64,000 bases of DNA from WQZF01 sp031556405 (GTDB lineage: Bacteria; Pseudomonadota; Gammaproteobacteria; Burkholderiales; Rhodocyclaceae). The number at the start of each line of letters is the position of its first letter. Positions within the stretch are counted from its first letter, which is position 1. Of the stretch, positions 52,297 through 61,834 are shown piece by piece. Made by a program: the position numbers and the translations under genes. The notes under the pieces were generated by a model that was given only the letters and a program-made list of their open reading frames with translations, did no database searches and had not been told where the DNA came from. The stretch covers positions 5,698 through 69,697 of the forward strand of contig JAVBTC010000032.1 of assembly GCA_031556405.1 (NCBI GenBank), read 5' to 3'.

Positions 52297-52905
52297 ATGC
52301 GTCGTTACTTCATTACCGGTCTTTTGATCTGGGTGCCGCTGGCGATCACCGTCTGGGTGTTGTCGCTGGTGGTCGGCCTGATGGACCAATCCTTGCGTTT
52401 GTTGCCGTCGGCGCTGCATCCGAAGAATCTGTTCGGTTTCGATATCCCGGGCGTCGGCACGGTACTGACGCTGCTGATGGTATTCCTGACCGGCATATTT
52501 ACCGCCAACCTGATCGGGCAGCGGCTGGTGGTCTGGTGGGAGCGGCTGCTGGCACGGATTCCGGTCGTCAATTCGATTTACAACAGCGTCAAGCAGGTTT
52601 CCGACACGCTGTTTTCGCAAAACGGACAGGCGTTCCGCAAGGCGCTCCTGGTGCAGTATCCGCGCCAGGGATTGTGGACGATCGCCTTCCTGACGGGGAA
52701 ACCGGGCGGGGGCGTTGCCAAACATCTGCCGGAAGAGCACGTGAGCATTTATGTGCCCACGACGCCGAACCCGACCTCCGGGTTCTTTCTGATGCTGCCC
52801 AGGAGCGAAGTGATCGAGCTCGACATCAGCGTCGACGAAGCATTGAAATACATCATTTCCATGGGGGTGGTCACGCCTCCGGAACGTCATTCCAAAATCA
52901 CCTAA
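52297..52905 (+). CDS. DUF502 family membrane protein
   Basis: 202 aa. Two transmembrane helices (about residues 5-30 and 50-80) and the DUF502 core: LLARIPVVNSIYNSVKQVSDTLFSQ, then VSIYVPTTPNPTSGFFLMLPRSEVIELDISVDEALKYIISMG. Function is unknown. It lies 25 bases after the fmdB-like gene and 21 before aspS, probably one transcript. Confidence 0.92.
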   Translation: MRRYFITGLLIWVPLAITVWVLSLVVGLMDQSLRLLPSALHPKNLFGFDIPGVGTVLTLLMVFLTGIFTANLIGQRLVVWWERLLARIPVVNSIYNSVKQVSDTLFSQNGQAFRKALLVQYPRQGLWTIAFLTGKPGGGVAKHLPEEHVSIYVPTTPNPTSGFFLMLPRSEVIELDISVDEALKYIISMGVVTPPERHSKIT

Positions 52906-52926
52906 GAATTTCTTCAGATAAATATC

Positions 52927-54705
52927 ATGCGTACTCATTACTGCGGCCAGCTCAATTCTCAACATATCGGTCAGGAAATCTCGCTTTGCGGCTGGGCGCA
53001 CCGGCGGCGCGACCACGGCGGCGTGATTTTCATCGACCTGCGCGACCGCGAGGGCATGGCCCAGATCGTTTGCGATCCGGATGTTCCGGAAATGTTCGCG
53101 ATCGCCGAATCGGTGCGCAACGAATTCTGTCTGCGGATCACCGGCAAGGTGCGCGCGCGCCCCGAAGGCACGGTGAATCCCAACCTTCCCTCCGGCGAGA
53201 TCGAAGTGCTGTGCCACGAAATCGAGGTGCTCAATGCCGCGCAGACGCCGCCGTTCCAACTCGAAGACCAGAACCTGTCCGAAACGGTGCGGCTCACGCA
53301 TCGCGTCATCGATCTGCGCCGCCCGCAGATGCAGCACAACATGATCCTGCGCTACAAGGTGGCGCGGGCGTTCCGCCGCTTCCTCGACGATCACGGCTTT
53401 CTCGACATCGAAACGCCGATGCTCACCAAGAGCACGCCGGAAGGCGCGCGCGACTATCTCGTGCCGTCGCGCGTGCATGCCGGCGCCTTCTTCGCGCTGC
53501 CGCAATCGCCGCAACTGTTCAAACAGCTTCTGATGGTCGCGGGATTCGACCGCTATTACCAGATCGTCAAATGTTTCCGTGACGAGGATCTGCGCGCCGA
53601 CCGCCAGCCGGAATTCACGCAGGTCGATATCGAAACCTCGTTCATGGGCGAGATGGAAATCACCGCGCTGATCGAAGAATTGATCCGTTACGTATTCAAG
53701 GAAAGCATCGATGTCGAACTGCCGAATCCGTTTCCGCGGCTTTCTTACGCCGAGGCAATGCGCCGTTACGGTTCCGACAAGCCAGACCTGCGCGTCACGC
53801 TCGAGCTCACCGATGTCACCGATGCGGTGAAGGACGTTGCCTTCAAGGTGTTCAGCGGCGTTGCCAACGCCGCCGACGGCCGTGTCGCGGCGCTGCGCAT
53901 TCCCGGCGGCGGCGCGCTCACGCGCGGCGAGATCGACGCCTATACCCAGTTCGTCGGCATCTACGGCGCCAAGGGGCTAGCCTACATCAAGGTCAACGAC
54001 ATCGGACAGCTCAACGAAACCGGGCTGCAATCGCCGATCGTCAAGAACCTGCACGAGGCCGCGCTGAAGGCCATCGTCGAACGCACCGGGGCGCAGAACG
54101 GCGACCTGATTTTCTTCGGCGCCGACAAGAACAAGATCGTTGCCGATGCGCTCGGCGCGTTGCGCGTCAAGATCGGGCATGAGAAAGGGTTCCTCACCGG
54201 AGCGGCCTGGACGCCGGTGTGGGTCGTCGACTTTCCGATGTTCGAATACGATGCCGACGCCAAGCGCTGGGTCGCCTGCCACCACCCCTTCACCAGCCCC
54301 AAGGACGAACATCTGGAACTGCTTTCCAGCGATCCGGGCAAATGCCTGGCGAAGGCCTACGATCTGGCGCTGAACGGCTGGGAAATCGGCGGCGGCTCGG
54401 TGCGGATCCACCGCGCCGACATTCAGCAGCAGGTTTTCGAGGCGCTCGCCATCGGTGAGGAAGAGGCGCGCGCGAAATTCGGCTTCCTGCTCGATGCGCT
54501 GCGCTATGGCGCGCCGCCGCACGGCGGGCTGGCATTCGGGCTGGACCGCATCGTGACGATGATGACCGGTGCCGAATCGATCCGCGACGTCATCGCCTTC
54601 CCGAAGACGCAACGCGCCCAGTGTCTGCTGACTGATGCGCCGTCCATGGTCGACGCGAAGCAGTTGCGCGAGTTGCACATCCGGCTGGACCGGAAAAGCG
54701 AGTGA
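52927..54705 (+). CDS. aspS: Aspartyl-tRNA synthetase
   Basis: 592 aa, bacterial-type class II enzyme. N-terminal OB-fold anticodon-binding domain (SLCGWAHRRRDHGGVIFIDLRDREG), motif 2 (YYQIVKCFRDEDLRADRQPEFTQVD), the GAD insertion domain (about 290-400) and motif 3 (HGGLAFGLDRIVTMMTG). Whether it also charges tRNA-Asn (non-discriminating) cannot be decided from the sequence by eye. Confidence 0.98.
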   Translation: MRTHYCGQLNSQHIGQEISLCGWAHRRRDHGGVIFIDLRDREGMAQIVCDPDVPEMFAIAESVRNEFCLRITGKVRARPEGTVNPNLPSGEIEVLCHEIEVLNAAQTPPFQLEDQNLSETVRLTHRVIDLRRPQMQHNMILRYKVARAFRRFLDDHGFLDIETPMLTKSTPEGARDYLVPSRVHAGAFFALPQSPQLFKQLLMVAGFDRYYQIVKCFRDEDLRADRQPEFTQVDIETSFMGEMEITALIEELIRYVFKESIDVELPNPFPRLSYAEAMRRYGSDKPDLRVTLELTDVTDAVKDVAFKVFSGVANAADGRVAALRIPGGGALTRGEIDAYTQFVGIYGAKGLAYIKVNDIGQLNETGLQSPIVKNLHEAALKAIVERTGAQNGDLIFFGADKNKIVADALGALRVKIGHEKGFLTGAAWTPVWVVDFPMFEYDADAKRWVACHHPFTSPKDEHLELLSSDPGKCLAKAYDLALNGWEIGGGSVRIHRADIQQQVFEALAIGEEEARAKFGFLLDALRYGAPPHGGLAFGLDRIVTMMTGAESIRDVIAFPKTQRAQCLLTDAPSMVDAKQLRELHIRLDRKSE

Positions 54706-54748
54706 ACGTGGTAGGCAATGCTGATCAGCCTATTATTCTAAATGAGAA

Positions 54749-55141
54749 ATGATGAATGGTCTAGCGGAGCCACCTCTGTACTTTCGGATCGCGCAAGTTG
54801 CCGTATCGCTGCAATTGATTGCCTTCACCGTGTTTTCGTTTCGTGGTGGCGCGGGTGGGATATTTCTTATAGTCAACTTTTTTGCATTGCTCGGATTGTG
54901 GCTTCGTGTGGCATGGGGACGCTTTTTGTGTTCTTGTGCCATTATTTTTTACGCCGTTGTCGTTGTTGCCCATTTGTTACCCGATATTGATGACCAGGGG
55001 ACAAGTTTGCTGGAAGGGTGGTTCGGGACGATACCGCCCCTTTGGTTGTCTCTGCCCATTATATTGAGGAGCGTAGTGGTCATGCTGATCCCTCTGGTGT
55101 TGCTGGGCTGGTATCGAGATGGTTTTGAAAAACGCTGGTAG
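54749..55141 (+). CDS. Small membrane protein of unknown function
   Basis: 130 aa with about four hydrophobic helices (residues 15-30, 35-55, 58-80, 100-122). It opens MMNGLAEPPLYFRIAQVAV. No family was recognised. An overlapping frame with an ATG at 54742 exists but looks like a shadow. Base composition is lower in GC than aspS, which could mean a recent arrival. It lies in the place where nudB often follows aspS in related genomes. Confidence 0.55.
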   Translation: MMNGLAEPPLYFRIAQVAVSLQLIAFTVFSFRGGAGGIFLIVNFFALLGLWLRVAWGRFLCSCAIIFYAVVVVAHLLPDIDDQGTSLLEGWFGTIPPLWLSLPIILRSVVVMLIPLVLLGWYRDGFEKRW

Positions 55142-55215
55142 TAAAGCGTTGCGTGCCCCACGTCCTGAACTGGATAGAAAGAACAAATAACGATACGAGA
55201 GCAGGAGGAGATGGG

Positions 55216-55292
55216 GTTCTAAATTAAAATATTAATTATAAGTTTTATGCGAATACGGTAGCTGATATTTATTTAATAAAATTTAGAAAAAT
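55216..55292. repeat. AT-rich island, family member E
   Basis: It lies about 90 bases after the small membrane-protein gene. On the minus strand the left arm TTATTAAAT (complement of 55271-55279) is followed by a centre with CAGCTACCG and then CTTATAATT (complement of 55234-55242). It shares GATATTTATTTAATA (55264-55278) with 32361-32375. Confidence 0.45.
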
Positions 55293-55367
55293 AAGCCGGT
55301 TCACATTGATGCGCGAATGCGCTGTGCGTTTACTTACTGATTTCCGGCGTTTCGAAATTGCGCCGCC

Positions 55368-56228
55368 TCAATGCCCCGCCTGCGCCTTCTTATCGAGGCG
55401 ATAGAGCATGTCGTCGGCGAGGTCGCTGATTTCCTGGTCCGTGCGCCCGAAATAGGCGGCGACTTTCCTGGCCGCCTTCTGCCATTCCTTGTCCTGATTC
55501 AGCCGCAGATGCTGGCCGGTGATATGGTCGGCGAGTGCGCTGATGGCGATCAGCGCGCGGGATTCTTCAGGAAGCCCTGCATCGTCGCGCAGCACGTCGT
55601 AATCGTGGTGGCACAGGATTCCGGTCGTCACCGTCTGCGGCAGTTTCCATGAGCGGGCCAGCAGATAGCCGATCACGGCGTGATTGGTGTTGATGGCGTC
55701 GTCTTCGACCGCCGTGAAGTTGCGGTCCAGGCTTTCGTTGGCCCGGCGCAGAATGTCCTTGTAGTTCGGGAATCTCTGCACCAGCAGCGGGATGCCGCAA
55801 TCGTGGAAGAGGCCGAAGGTGTACGCCGTCGCGGGCGAGGTTCCGCCGAGGATGCCGGCCAGGTCGGAACTCACCGAGGCGGTGTGGGCGGAATTGTCCC
55901 AGAAGCGTTCCAGGGAGGCTCCCTGCGCCGCGACATTTCTGCGCAGCAGCCCTTCGTAAATCAGGTTGGCGAGTGTGCCTAAACCGATCAGTTCGATCCC
56001 GTCGGAAACCGAGCTGATTTCGCCGCTGCCGCCGAAGAGCGGGGAATTCGCGAATTTGAGAATGATGGCCGCCAGCCCGACGTCCTTGCCGATGATCCGG
56101 GCGACGCGCTGGTGATCGGGGGCCGGGCTGCGCAATTCCGTCGTCAGTTCGGTGAGGACGGCGGGGCTCGACGGAATCGGAATACCTTTCAGTACTTCCT
56201 GAAAACGCTGGTTTTCAAGAGGCTGCAT
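55368..56228 (-). CDS. HDOD domain protein
   Basis: 286 aa. A single HDOD domain fills most of the protein: GIPIPSSPAVLTELTTELRSPAPDHQRVARIIGKDVGLAAIILKFANSPLFG, then TFGLFHDCGIPLLV, where an HD pair is present. HDOD proteins act in signalling and motility control without known enzyme activity. It is unlike the EAL/HDOD protein at 3.7 kb. The ATG at 56228 follows a GAGGT sequence about 6 bases upstream. The 224 bases upstream include a direct repeat of ATTCATGC (about 56415-56433). Confidence 0.88.
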   Translation of the reverse strand: MQPLENQRFQEVLKGIPIPSSPAVLTELTTELRSPAPDHQRVARIIGKDVGLAAIILKFANSPLFGGSGEISSVSDGIELIGLGTLANLIYEGLLRRNVAAQGASLERFWDNSAHTASVSSDLAGILGGTSPATAYTFGLFHDCGIPLLVQRFPNYKDILRRANESLDRNFTAVEDDAINTNHAVIGYLLARSWKLPQTVTTGILCHHDYDVLRDDAGLPEESRALIAISALADHITGQHLRLNQDKEWQKAARKVAAYFGRTDQEISDLADDMLYRLDKKAQAGH

Positions 56229-56452
56229 GCTTTCGACCTCCTTCGTTATATGTAGCGGTTATGCTACCGTTTCTCTCGCGGCGCGTCGACAGAGGGCGCT
56301 ACCATGGATGAGCGGCGCCTGCCGCCGGTATTAGGATGTATTCCAGGTTCAAAAAATAATTACAAGATAAAACCCGCTACGTTGATATAGATAAAGTTAA
56401 TCCATATCTGGAAAATTCATGCTATATTCATGCCATATCCGGCCCGGCGCAA

Positions 56453-58444
56453 TCAACTCGGCGCATTGTCTCCGCCCAGCAAAGCCCGCATTGCCGCCAG
56501 CCGTGCGCTGGCGGTGGCCTTGTCGGGCAGGGCGGCGGCTTTCGTGCCGGAAAACTTGAGATCGTCGCGACCCATTTCGTCGATGAAACGCGACGGCTCG
56601 ACGGCGACCCATTCCCGCCCCTGGCTGCGTTTTTCGCAATAGGAAAGCGAAAGACTGCGTTGCGCGCGGGTGATGCCGACGTACATCAAACGCCGCTCCT
56701 CCTCGATTTTCTCCGGTGCCAGCGATTCACGGTGCGGTAATAGCCCCTCTTCGACTCCGACAAGAAACACATGCTTGAATTCCAATCCCTTGGCCGCGTG
56801 CAACGTGGAAAGCTGAATACCGTCGAATTCGCTGTCCTCCTTGTCGAGCAGATTGATCAGCGCCACGGTCTGCGCCAGGTCGAGCAGGGTCTTTTCGTCC
56901 TCCTCGCCCTTTTTCGTCAGCCAGGCGCAGAATTCCTGCACGTTGCCCCATTTCGTCTGTGCCGGCTGCGGGTCCTCGTGGTCGAACAACCAGGCCTCGT
57001 AGCCGATCGCCGCGATCAGGTCGGAGAGTACTTCCCCCGCCGCTTCCTTGGCCGCACGTGTCTCCATGCGGTTGATGAAATGGCAGAACTCCAGAAGCGG
57101 CTCGCTCTGCCGCGCGGAAACCCGTTGCGCGAAGCCTTCCTCGAACGCGGCGGCGAACAGCGAAAGATGGCGCTCGCCGGCATAGGCGCCGAGCGCTTCC
57201 AGCGTCTGCCCGCCGACCCCGCGCCGTGGCGTCGTGACGGCGCGGATGAACGCCGGATCGTCGTCGGAATTCACCAGCAGGCGCAGATAGGCGCAGATAT
57301 CCTTGATTTCGCTCTTGTCGAAAAATGACTGGCCGCCGGAGATGAGGTAAGGCGCGCGCTGGTTGCGCAACTGCTGCTCGAAAAGCCGCGCCTGATGGTT
57401 GCCGCGATAAAGGATCGCGTAATCGGCAAAGCGCGTGCGGTGCTCGAACTTGTGCGCCAGCAGCTTCATCACCACGCCTTCCGCTTCCGCCTCCGGGTCC
57501 TTGTGCGCGCCGACCTGAATCGCGTCGCCGTGCCCGAGCTCGGACCACAGCCGCTTCTCGAACAGTTTCTCGTTGTGTGCGATCAGCGTGTTGGCGGCCT
57601 TCAGGATGCGCACCGTCGAGCGGTAGTTCTGTTCGAGCTTGATCACCTTGAGTTCCGGATAGTCGCGCGGCAGATTGCGCAGGTTCTCGATGTCGGCGCC
57701 GCGCCAGCCGTAGATCGCCTGGTCGTCGTCGCCGACGGCGGTGAACTGCGCGCGCACGCCGGTCAGAAGCCGCAGCAACTGGTACTGGCAGGCGTTGGTG
57801 TCCTGGTATTCGTCGACGAGCAGGTAACGCAGGCGGTTCTGCCATTTCTCGCGGATTTCCGGGTGCGTCGACAACAGCGTCACCGGCAGCATGATCAGAT
57901 CGTCGAAATCGACCGCCTGATATGCCTTGAGCGTTGCCGCATAATTGCGGTAGGCGCGCGCGGCGAGCGCCTCGGCCTCATCGGCGGCGTTTTTGGCGGC
58001 ATGGTCGGGAGAGATCAGCGCGTTCTTCCAGCCGGAAATGATGTGTTGCAGCTTCCGGATCGTCGCCTTGTCGACGCTGCTCGCCAGTTCGGAAACGATG
58101 CCGTAGGCGTCGGTGGCGTCGAAGATCGAAAAACGCGGCTTGTAGCCGAGCGCCTGCGCCTCTTCGCGCAGAATGCGCACGCCGAGCGCATGAAACGTCG
58201 ACAGCGTCAGTCCTTCCGGTTTGCTCTTCAACAGCGTGCCGACGCGCTCGCGCATTTCGAGCGCGGCCTTGTTGGTGAAGGTAATCGCCGCGATATGCGC
58301 CGGCCTGAAGCCGCACTCCTCGATCAGATAGGCGATTTTCTGCGTGATGACGCGCGTTTTTCCCGAACCGGCGCCGGCAAGCACCAGAAGGGGGCCGTCG
58401 AGATAGCGGACGGCTTCGCGTTGCGCGGGATTGAGCATAGGCAT
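56453..58444 (-). CDS. rep: ATP-dependent DNA helicase Rep
   Basis: 663 aa, superfamily 1A. It is a 3'-5' helicase that clears proteins ahead of replication forks. Motifs in order: LVLAGAGSGKTRVI (Walker A), AITFTNKAALEMRER, LLVDEYQDTNACQYQLL, VGDDDQAIYGWRGA, YRSTVRILKAANTLI, LSTLHAAKGLEFKHVFLVGVEEG and RRLMYVGITRAQRSLSLSYC. The length and the short C-terminus fit Rep better than UvrD. A second ATG at 58438 is an alternative start. Confidence 0.94.
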   Translation of the reverse strand: MPMLNPAQREAVRYLDGPLLVLAGAGSGKTRVITQKIAYLIEECGFRPAHIAAITFTNKAALEMRERVGTLLKSKPEGLTLSTFHALGVRILREEAQALGYKPRFSIFDATDAYGIVSELASSVDKATIRKLQHIISGWKNALISPDHAAKNAADEAEALAARAYRNYAATLKAYQAVDFDDLIMLPVTLLSTHPEIREKWQNRLRYLLVDEYQDTNACQYQLLRLLTGVRAQFTAVGDDDQAIYGWRGADIENLRNLPRDYPELKVIKLEQNYRSTVRILKAANTLIAHNEKLFEKRLWSELGHGDAIQVGAHKDPEAEAEGVVMKLLAHKFEHRTRFADYAILYRGNHQARLFEQQLRNQRAPYLISGGQSFFDKSEIKDICAYLRLLVNSDDDPAFIRAVTTPRRGVGGQTLEALGAYAGERHLSLFAAAFEEGFAQRVSARQSEPLLEFCHFINRMETRAAKEAAGEVLSDLIAAIGYEAWLFDHEDPQPAQTKWGNVQEFCAWLTKKGEEDEKTLLDLAQTVALINLLDKEDSEFDGIQLSTLHAAKGLEFKHVFLVGVEEGLLPHRESLAPEKIEEERRLMYVGITRAQRSLSLSYCEKRSQGREWVAVEPSRFIDEMGRDDLKFSGTKAAALPDKATASARLAAMRALLGGDNAPS

Positions 58445-58728
58445 GAAACGGAAAAATACGTGGAAAACCCTTGCCGCGTGCGCCGGGAAACCTGGGCGCA
58501 GGGTGAAGCGGTCGGAACGGAATAAAAAATCAGGAAAGGGGCAAAAAAAGGAGCGTCATTTTACCCTCCGTATGCCGAAAATAATCGGCAGCGGTCTTGC
58601 GTCATGATAAGGTACGCATTGCCTGGAGCCTGCGGCAGCCTCAAACGGACCATTCCGTTCCCGAAGCGGCGCGATAAATCTTTCAATCCAGGCGTTTTTC
58701 CCCTATCACCCTTCCCCGCGAGTGCAAG
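58445..58728. other. Divergent region between rep and the S49 peptidase gene
   Basis: 284 bases. No promoter hexamers of good quality, hairpin, RNA gene or repeat was recognised. The right end is pyrimidine-rich. Confidence 0.4.
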
Positions 58729-59823
58729 ATGGAAGAGAACGTTCAATCCCCCGCATCACAATCTCCCTCCCAACCCCCCTCTCAACCCGCGTTCGGTTCC
58801 CCGCCCGGCAGCCTCAACAACCCCGGCGGCGATCCCGGATATCCGCGCGGCACTTCGGGCAACGCTTCGGGCAGTATGGCGGGCGGAGTTGCCTGGGAGC
58901 GCGCGCTGCTTGAAAAACTGGCGATGGAAAGCCTGATCGAGCAGCGCAAGAAACGGCGCTGGGGAATCTTCTTCAAATGCCTGGGATTCGCCTACTTCTT
59001 CGTGCTGCTGCTGCTCCTGTTCGCGCCCGCCGGATCGGAAAAACTTTCTTCCGACGGCCGCCATACCGCGCTGATCAACCTCGAAGGCGTCATCGAGGCC
59101 AAGGGCCAGGCCAACGCCGAAAACATCAATGCCGCGCTGCGCGACGCGTTCAAGGACAAGAACACCGCCGGCATCGTCCTGCGGATCAACAGCCCGGGCG
59201 GCAGTCCGGTACAAGCGGGCATGATTCACGACGAAATCCTGCGCCTGCGCGCGAAATATCCGCAGATCCCGCTTTACGTCGCGGTCGAGGACATGTGTGC
59301 TTCCGGCGGCTATTACGTCGCCGTCGCCGCGGACAAGATCTATGTCGACAAGGCGAGCCTGGTAGGTTCGATCGGCGTGCTGATGAACGGTTTCGGGTTC
59401 ACCGGCACGATGGATAAGCTCGGCATCGAACGCCGTCTCATGACCGCCGGCGAAAACAAGGGCTTCCTTGATCCCTTCTCGCCGCAGGACGCGAAACAGA
59501 AACAATTCGCGCAGAAACTGCTCGACGAAATCCACACCCAGTTCATCGACGTCGTGAAGAAGGGGCGCGGCGAGCGCCTGAAGGAATCGCCGGAAATTTT
59601 CACCGGACTGTTCTGGACCGGCAAGCAGAGCATCGACCTGGGGTTGGCCGACGGCGTAGGCACTGTCGACAGCATCGCCCGCGACGTGATCAAGGCCGAA
59701 CAGGTGATCGATTTCACCGTCAAGGAAAATGTCGCCGAACGCTTCTTCAAGCGCCTCGGCACGCAGACGGCGCAGAGTCTGTCGGCGAAGCTGCTGGGGG
59801 ATGAGGGGCCGAATCTGCGGTAA
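58729..59823 (+). CDS. S49 family signal peptide peptidase, SppA-like
   Basis: 364 aa. A Pro/Ser/Gly-rich cytoplasmic stretch of about 75 residues precedes one membrane helix (FFKCLGFAYFFVLLLLLFAPAG). The S49 domain follows: VLRINSPGGSPVQAGMIHDEI, with the nucleophile Ser in VEDMCASGGYYVAVAADKIYVDKASLVGSIGV. It is the short, single-domain form. Such enzymes degrade leftover signal peptides in the membrane. It lies 6 bases upstream of the ADP-ribosylglycohydrolase gene when the latter is read from its first GTG. Confidence 0.92.
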   Translation: MEENVQSPASQSPSQPPSQPAFGSPPGSLNNPGGDPGYPRGTSGNASGSMAGGVAWERALLEKLAMESLIEQRKKRRWGIFFKCLGFAYFFVLLLLLFAPAGSEKLSSDGRHTALINLEGVIEAKGQANAENINAALRDAFKDKNTAGIVLRINSPGGSPVQAGMIHDEILRLRAKYPQIPLYVAVEDMCASGGYYVAVAADKIYVDKASLVGSIGVLMNGFGFTGTMDKLGIERRLMTAGENKGFLDPFSPQDAKQKQFAQKLLDEIHTQFIDVVKKGRGERLKESPEIFTGLFWTGKQSIDLGLADGVGTVDSIARDVIKAEQVIDFTVKENVAERFFKRLGTQTAQSLSAKLLGDEGPNLR

Positions 59824-59829
59824 ATATCC

Positions 59830-60942
59830 GTGCCGAGCGGGCATCATCCGGTGCCGCAGGCGAGGTTGAGATTGAACGACACTGTCGCCAAGACTGCGGT
59901 CTTTGAAGGTCTGCTTCTGGGGACTGCCGTGGGTGATGCCATCGGGTTGCCCCGCGAAGGGTTGTCGAAAGCGCGCGCGGAAAAATTTTTCGGTAAAAGC
60001 GCCTTGCGCCATCGCTTTCTCGGTCCGTACGGCCTGTGCAGCGACGATACCGAGCATGCCTGCATGACCGCGCAGGCCTTGCTCGCGGCGGCGGACGATC
60101 CCGAACGTTTCGCGCGTCGTCTGGCGTGGCGTCTGCGCGGATGGTTTCTGACCCTGCCGGGAGGAATGGGGCTTGCCACCGGCCGCGCGTGCATCCGTCT
60201 GCTGCTTGGATTTCCGCCCAGGCGCAGTGGCATTCATTCGGCGGGCAACGGTCCCGCCATGCGCGCGCCGGTCATCGGTGCTTTCTTTGCCGATGCGCCG
60301 GCATCCATTCCCGTTTTTGTCCGCGCCGCGACACGGTTGACGCATACCGACCCGAAAGCGGAAGAAGGCGCTTTGATCGTGGCACACGCCGCCGCCATCG
60401 CGGCCCGGACAATGGAACAGCGGATATGTGCGGATTCTTTTTTTGCTTCCGTGCTTCCGGCGGTACAAGGCGAAGAACTGCGGAACGGCTTGCGGGTCGT
60501 CCAGCAGGCATTCGCCGAACGATCAAGTGTCGCGGAAACCGCGCGACGGCTCGGGTTGAACGAGGGAATCGGCGGTTATATCAACCACACGGTTCCGATC
60601 GTGATTCATGCCTGGCTCCATCATTACGGGGATTATCGCGCGACCGTGGAAAGCCTCATCGAGCTGGGCGGAGATACCGATACCGCCGGTGCGATTGCCG
60701 GCGCATTGGCGGGAGTTTCCTGCCGCAAGGAGGGCATTCCGGCGCCGTGGCTCGAAGGTTTGATCGAATGGCCCGCCAGTACCCGCTGGATGAGTGGGCT
60801 GGCAATGGCGCTTGCTTGCAGGAATGCGGATGTGCCTTATAAAAATCCGTCGCTTTGCTGGCCGGCGCTGCCGCTGCGCAATCTCTTTTTCCTCGTCATC
60901 GTGCTGTTGCACGGATTCCGGCGCTTGTTCCCGCCTTATTGA
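59830..60942 (+). CDS. ADP-ribosylglycohydrolase family protein with hydrophobic tail
   Basis: 370 aa from the GTG at 59830; a TTG at 59872 (giving MNDTVAKTAVFEGLLLG) has GAGG 6 bases upstream and fits the family start better. The metal-binding motifs are present: GTAVGDAIGLPREG, YGLCSDDTEHACMTAQ near the N-terminus and LGGDTDTAGAIAGALAG later. These enzymes remove ADP-ribose from protein or small molecules. The C-terminus ends in a hydrophobic stretch (LRNLFFLVIVLLHGFRRLFPPY), which may anchor it to the membrane. No ADP-ribosyltransferase partner is nearby. Confidence 0.85.
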   Translation: MPSGHHPVPQARLRLNDTVAKTAVFEGLLLGTAVGDAIGLPREGLSKARAEKFFGKSALRHRFLGPYGLCSDDTEHACMTAQALLAAADDPERFARRLAWRLRGWFLTLPGGMGLATGRACIRLLLGFPPRRSGIHSAGNGPAMRAPVIGAFFADAPASIPVFVRAATRLTHTDPKAEEGALIVAHAAAIAARTMEQRICADSFFASVLPAVQGEELRNGLRVVQQAFAERSSVAETARRLGLNEGIGGYINHTVPIVIHAWLHHYGDYRATVESLIELGGDTDTAGAIAGALAGVSCRKEGIPAPWLEGLIEWPASTRWMSGLAMALACRNADVPYKNPSLCWPALPLRNLFFLVIVLLHGFRRLFPPY

Positions 60943-60978
60943 GACCGGTCGGCGCATTCGGCGCGGGATGGCGGTCGG

Positions 60979-61353
60979 CTACTTCAGGCGCGTGTATTTT
61001 TCCTTCGATCCACGGCTTTTCTCGACCGGGTATTTCCGCGCGTTCTTTTCCAGTTTTTCCCGCAGCGCGGCAGCTAGATCCACGTTTCCCGCGTCGGCGA
61101 TCAGCAGCAGGTAGGCGAGCACATCGGCGCATTCGTCGCGCAACGCCTCATGTAACGCGCCGTTGTCGGCCATTCCGGCTTCCAGTTCCGCGTCGTTTTT
61201 CCATTGCGTCAGTTCGAGCAGTTCGGCGGCTTCCAGGTTGAGCGAGACGATCAGGTGACGCAGCGAATGAAACTGTTTCCAGTCGCGGGCGTCGCGGAAA
61301 GCGAGCACTTCCCGTTGCAGCGCGGCGAGCGGGGAGTCCTTGGCGGCGGCCAT
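60979..61353 (-). CDS. MazG-like nucleotide pyrophosphohydrolase
   Basis: 124 aa. The all-alpha NTP pyrophosphatase pattern is present: SLNLEAAELLELTQW (the metal-binding EAAEL motif) and DECADVLAYLLLIAD (second Glu/Asp pair). The length and sequence fit the single-domain RS21-C6/dCTPase-like group that hydrolyses non-canonical dNTPs. It is adjacent to the DUF3301 gene, 12 bases downstream of its stop, so they probably form an operon. Confidence 0.88.
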   Translation of the reverse strand: MAAAKDSPLAALQREVLAFRDARDWKQFHSLRHLIVSLNLEAAELLELTQWKNDAELEAGMADNGALHEALRDECADVLAYLLLIADAGNVDLAAALREKLEKNARKYPVEKSRGSKEKYTRLK

Positions 61354-61365
61354 GGGGCTTGCGGG

Positions 61366-61755
61366 TCAGACACCGTAACCGCGATAGCGGTTCGGCGGGG
61401 GTGCCGGCGGATCGTCGGGCGGAGCGGGTGGCGGCAGCGAGTGTTCCGGCGGCGGACGTTCCAGGTGCAGCAGCGCCGGGTCGGTGCCGAACAATACGAT
61501 GCTGCCGGCGCGGCGGTTGTTGCCGGTGTCGCTGAATTCGAAGCGGTAGACGCGGCGCAGCCGCAATTGCCCCATGTCGTCGCGCGCCAGGCGCAGGGAA
61601 TCGATCGCCACGGTTTCGTCGAGGAACTGCCAGCCTTCCGCCGCGCACGCCGCGCGCGCTTCGGAAATGCCGGCTTCGCGGGCTTTCAGGCTGTCGTACC
61701 AGAGCCAGACGAGGGCGGCGAAAAAGAGGATGGCGCAGAATTCGAACCAGGGCAT
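61366..61755 (-). CDS. DUF3301 family membrane-anchored protein
   Basis: 129 aa. One N-terminal membrane helix (FEFCAILFFAALVWLWYDSLKARE), followed by the family core AARAAC-type ARAACAAEGWQFLDETVAIDSLRLARDDMGQLRLRRVYRFEFSDTGNNRR. The C-terminus is Pro-rich (PPPEHSLPPPAPP). Function is unknown. Confidence 0.85.
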   Translation of the reverse strand: MPWFEFCAILFFAALVWLWYDSLKAREAGISEARAACAAEGWQFLDETVAIDSLRLARDDMGQLRLRRVYRFEFSDTGNNRRAGSIVLFGTDPALLHLERPPPEHSLPPPAPPDDPPAPPPNRYRGYGV

Positions 61756-61834
61756 GGACGGCAGTCTAGCATGCGGCTTGTGGCGGGATGAACGGTGTCA
61801 TAAAACGGCTGGTTGTATTTTTCGGCGGTGAATC

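Noticed and set aside
56341..56440. AT-rich gap before the HDOD gene as a further member of the AT-island family
   Set aside because: It is AT-rich but lacks both TTATTAAAT and TTTATAATA arms and a central dyad; it only has a short ATTCATGC direct repeat.
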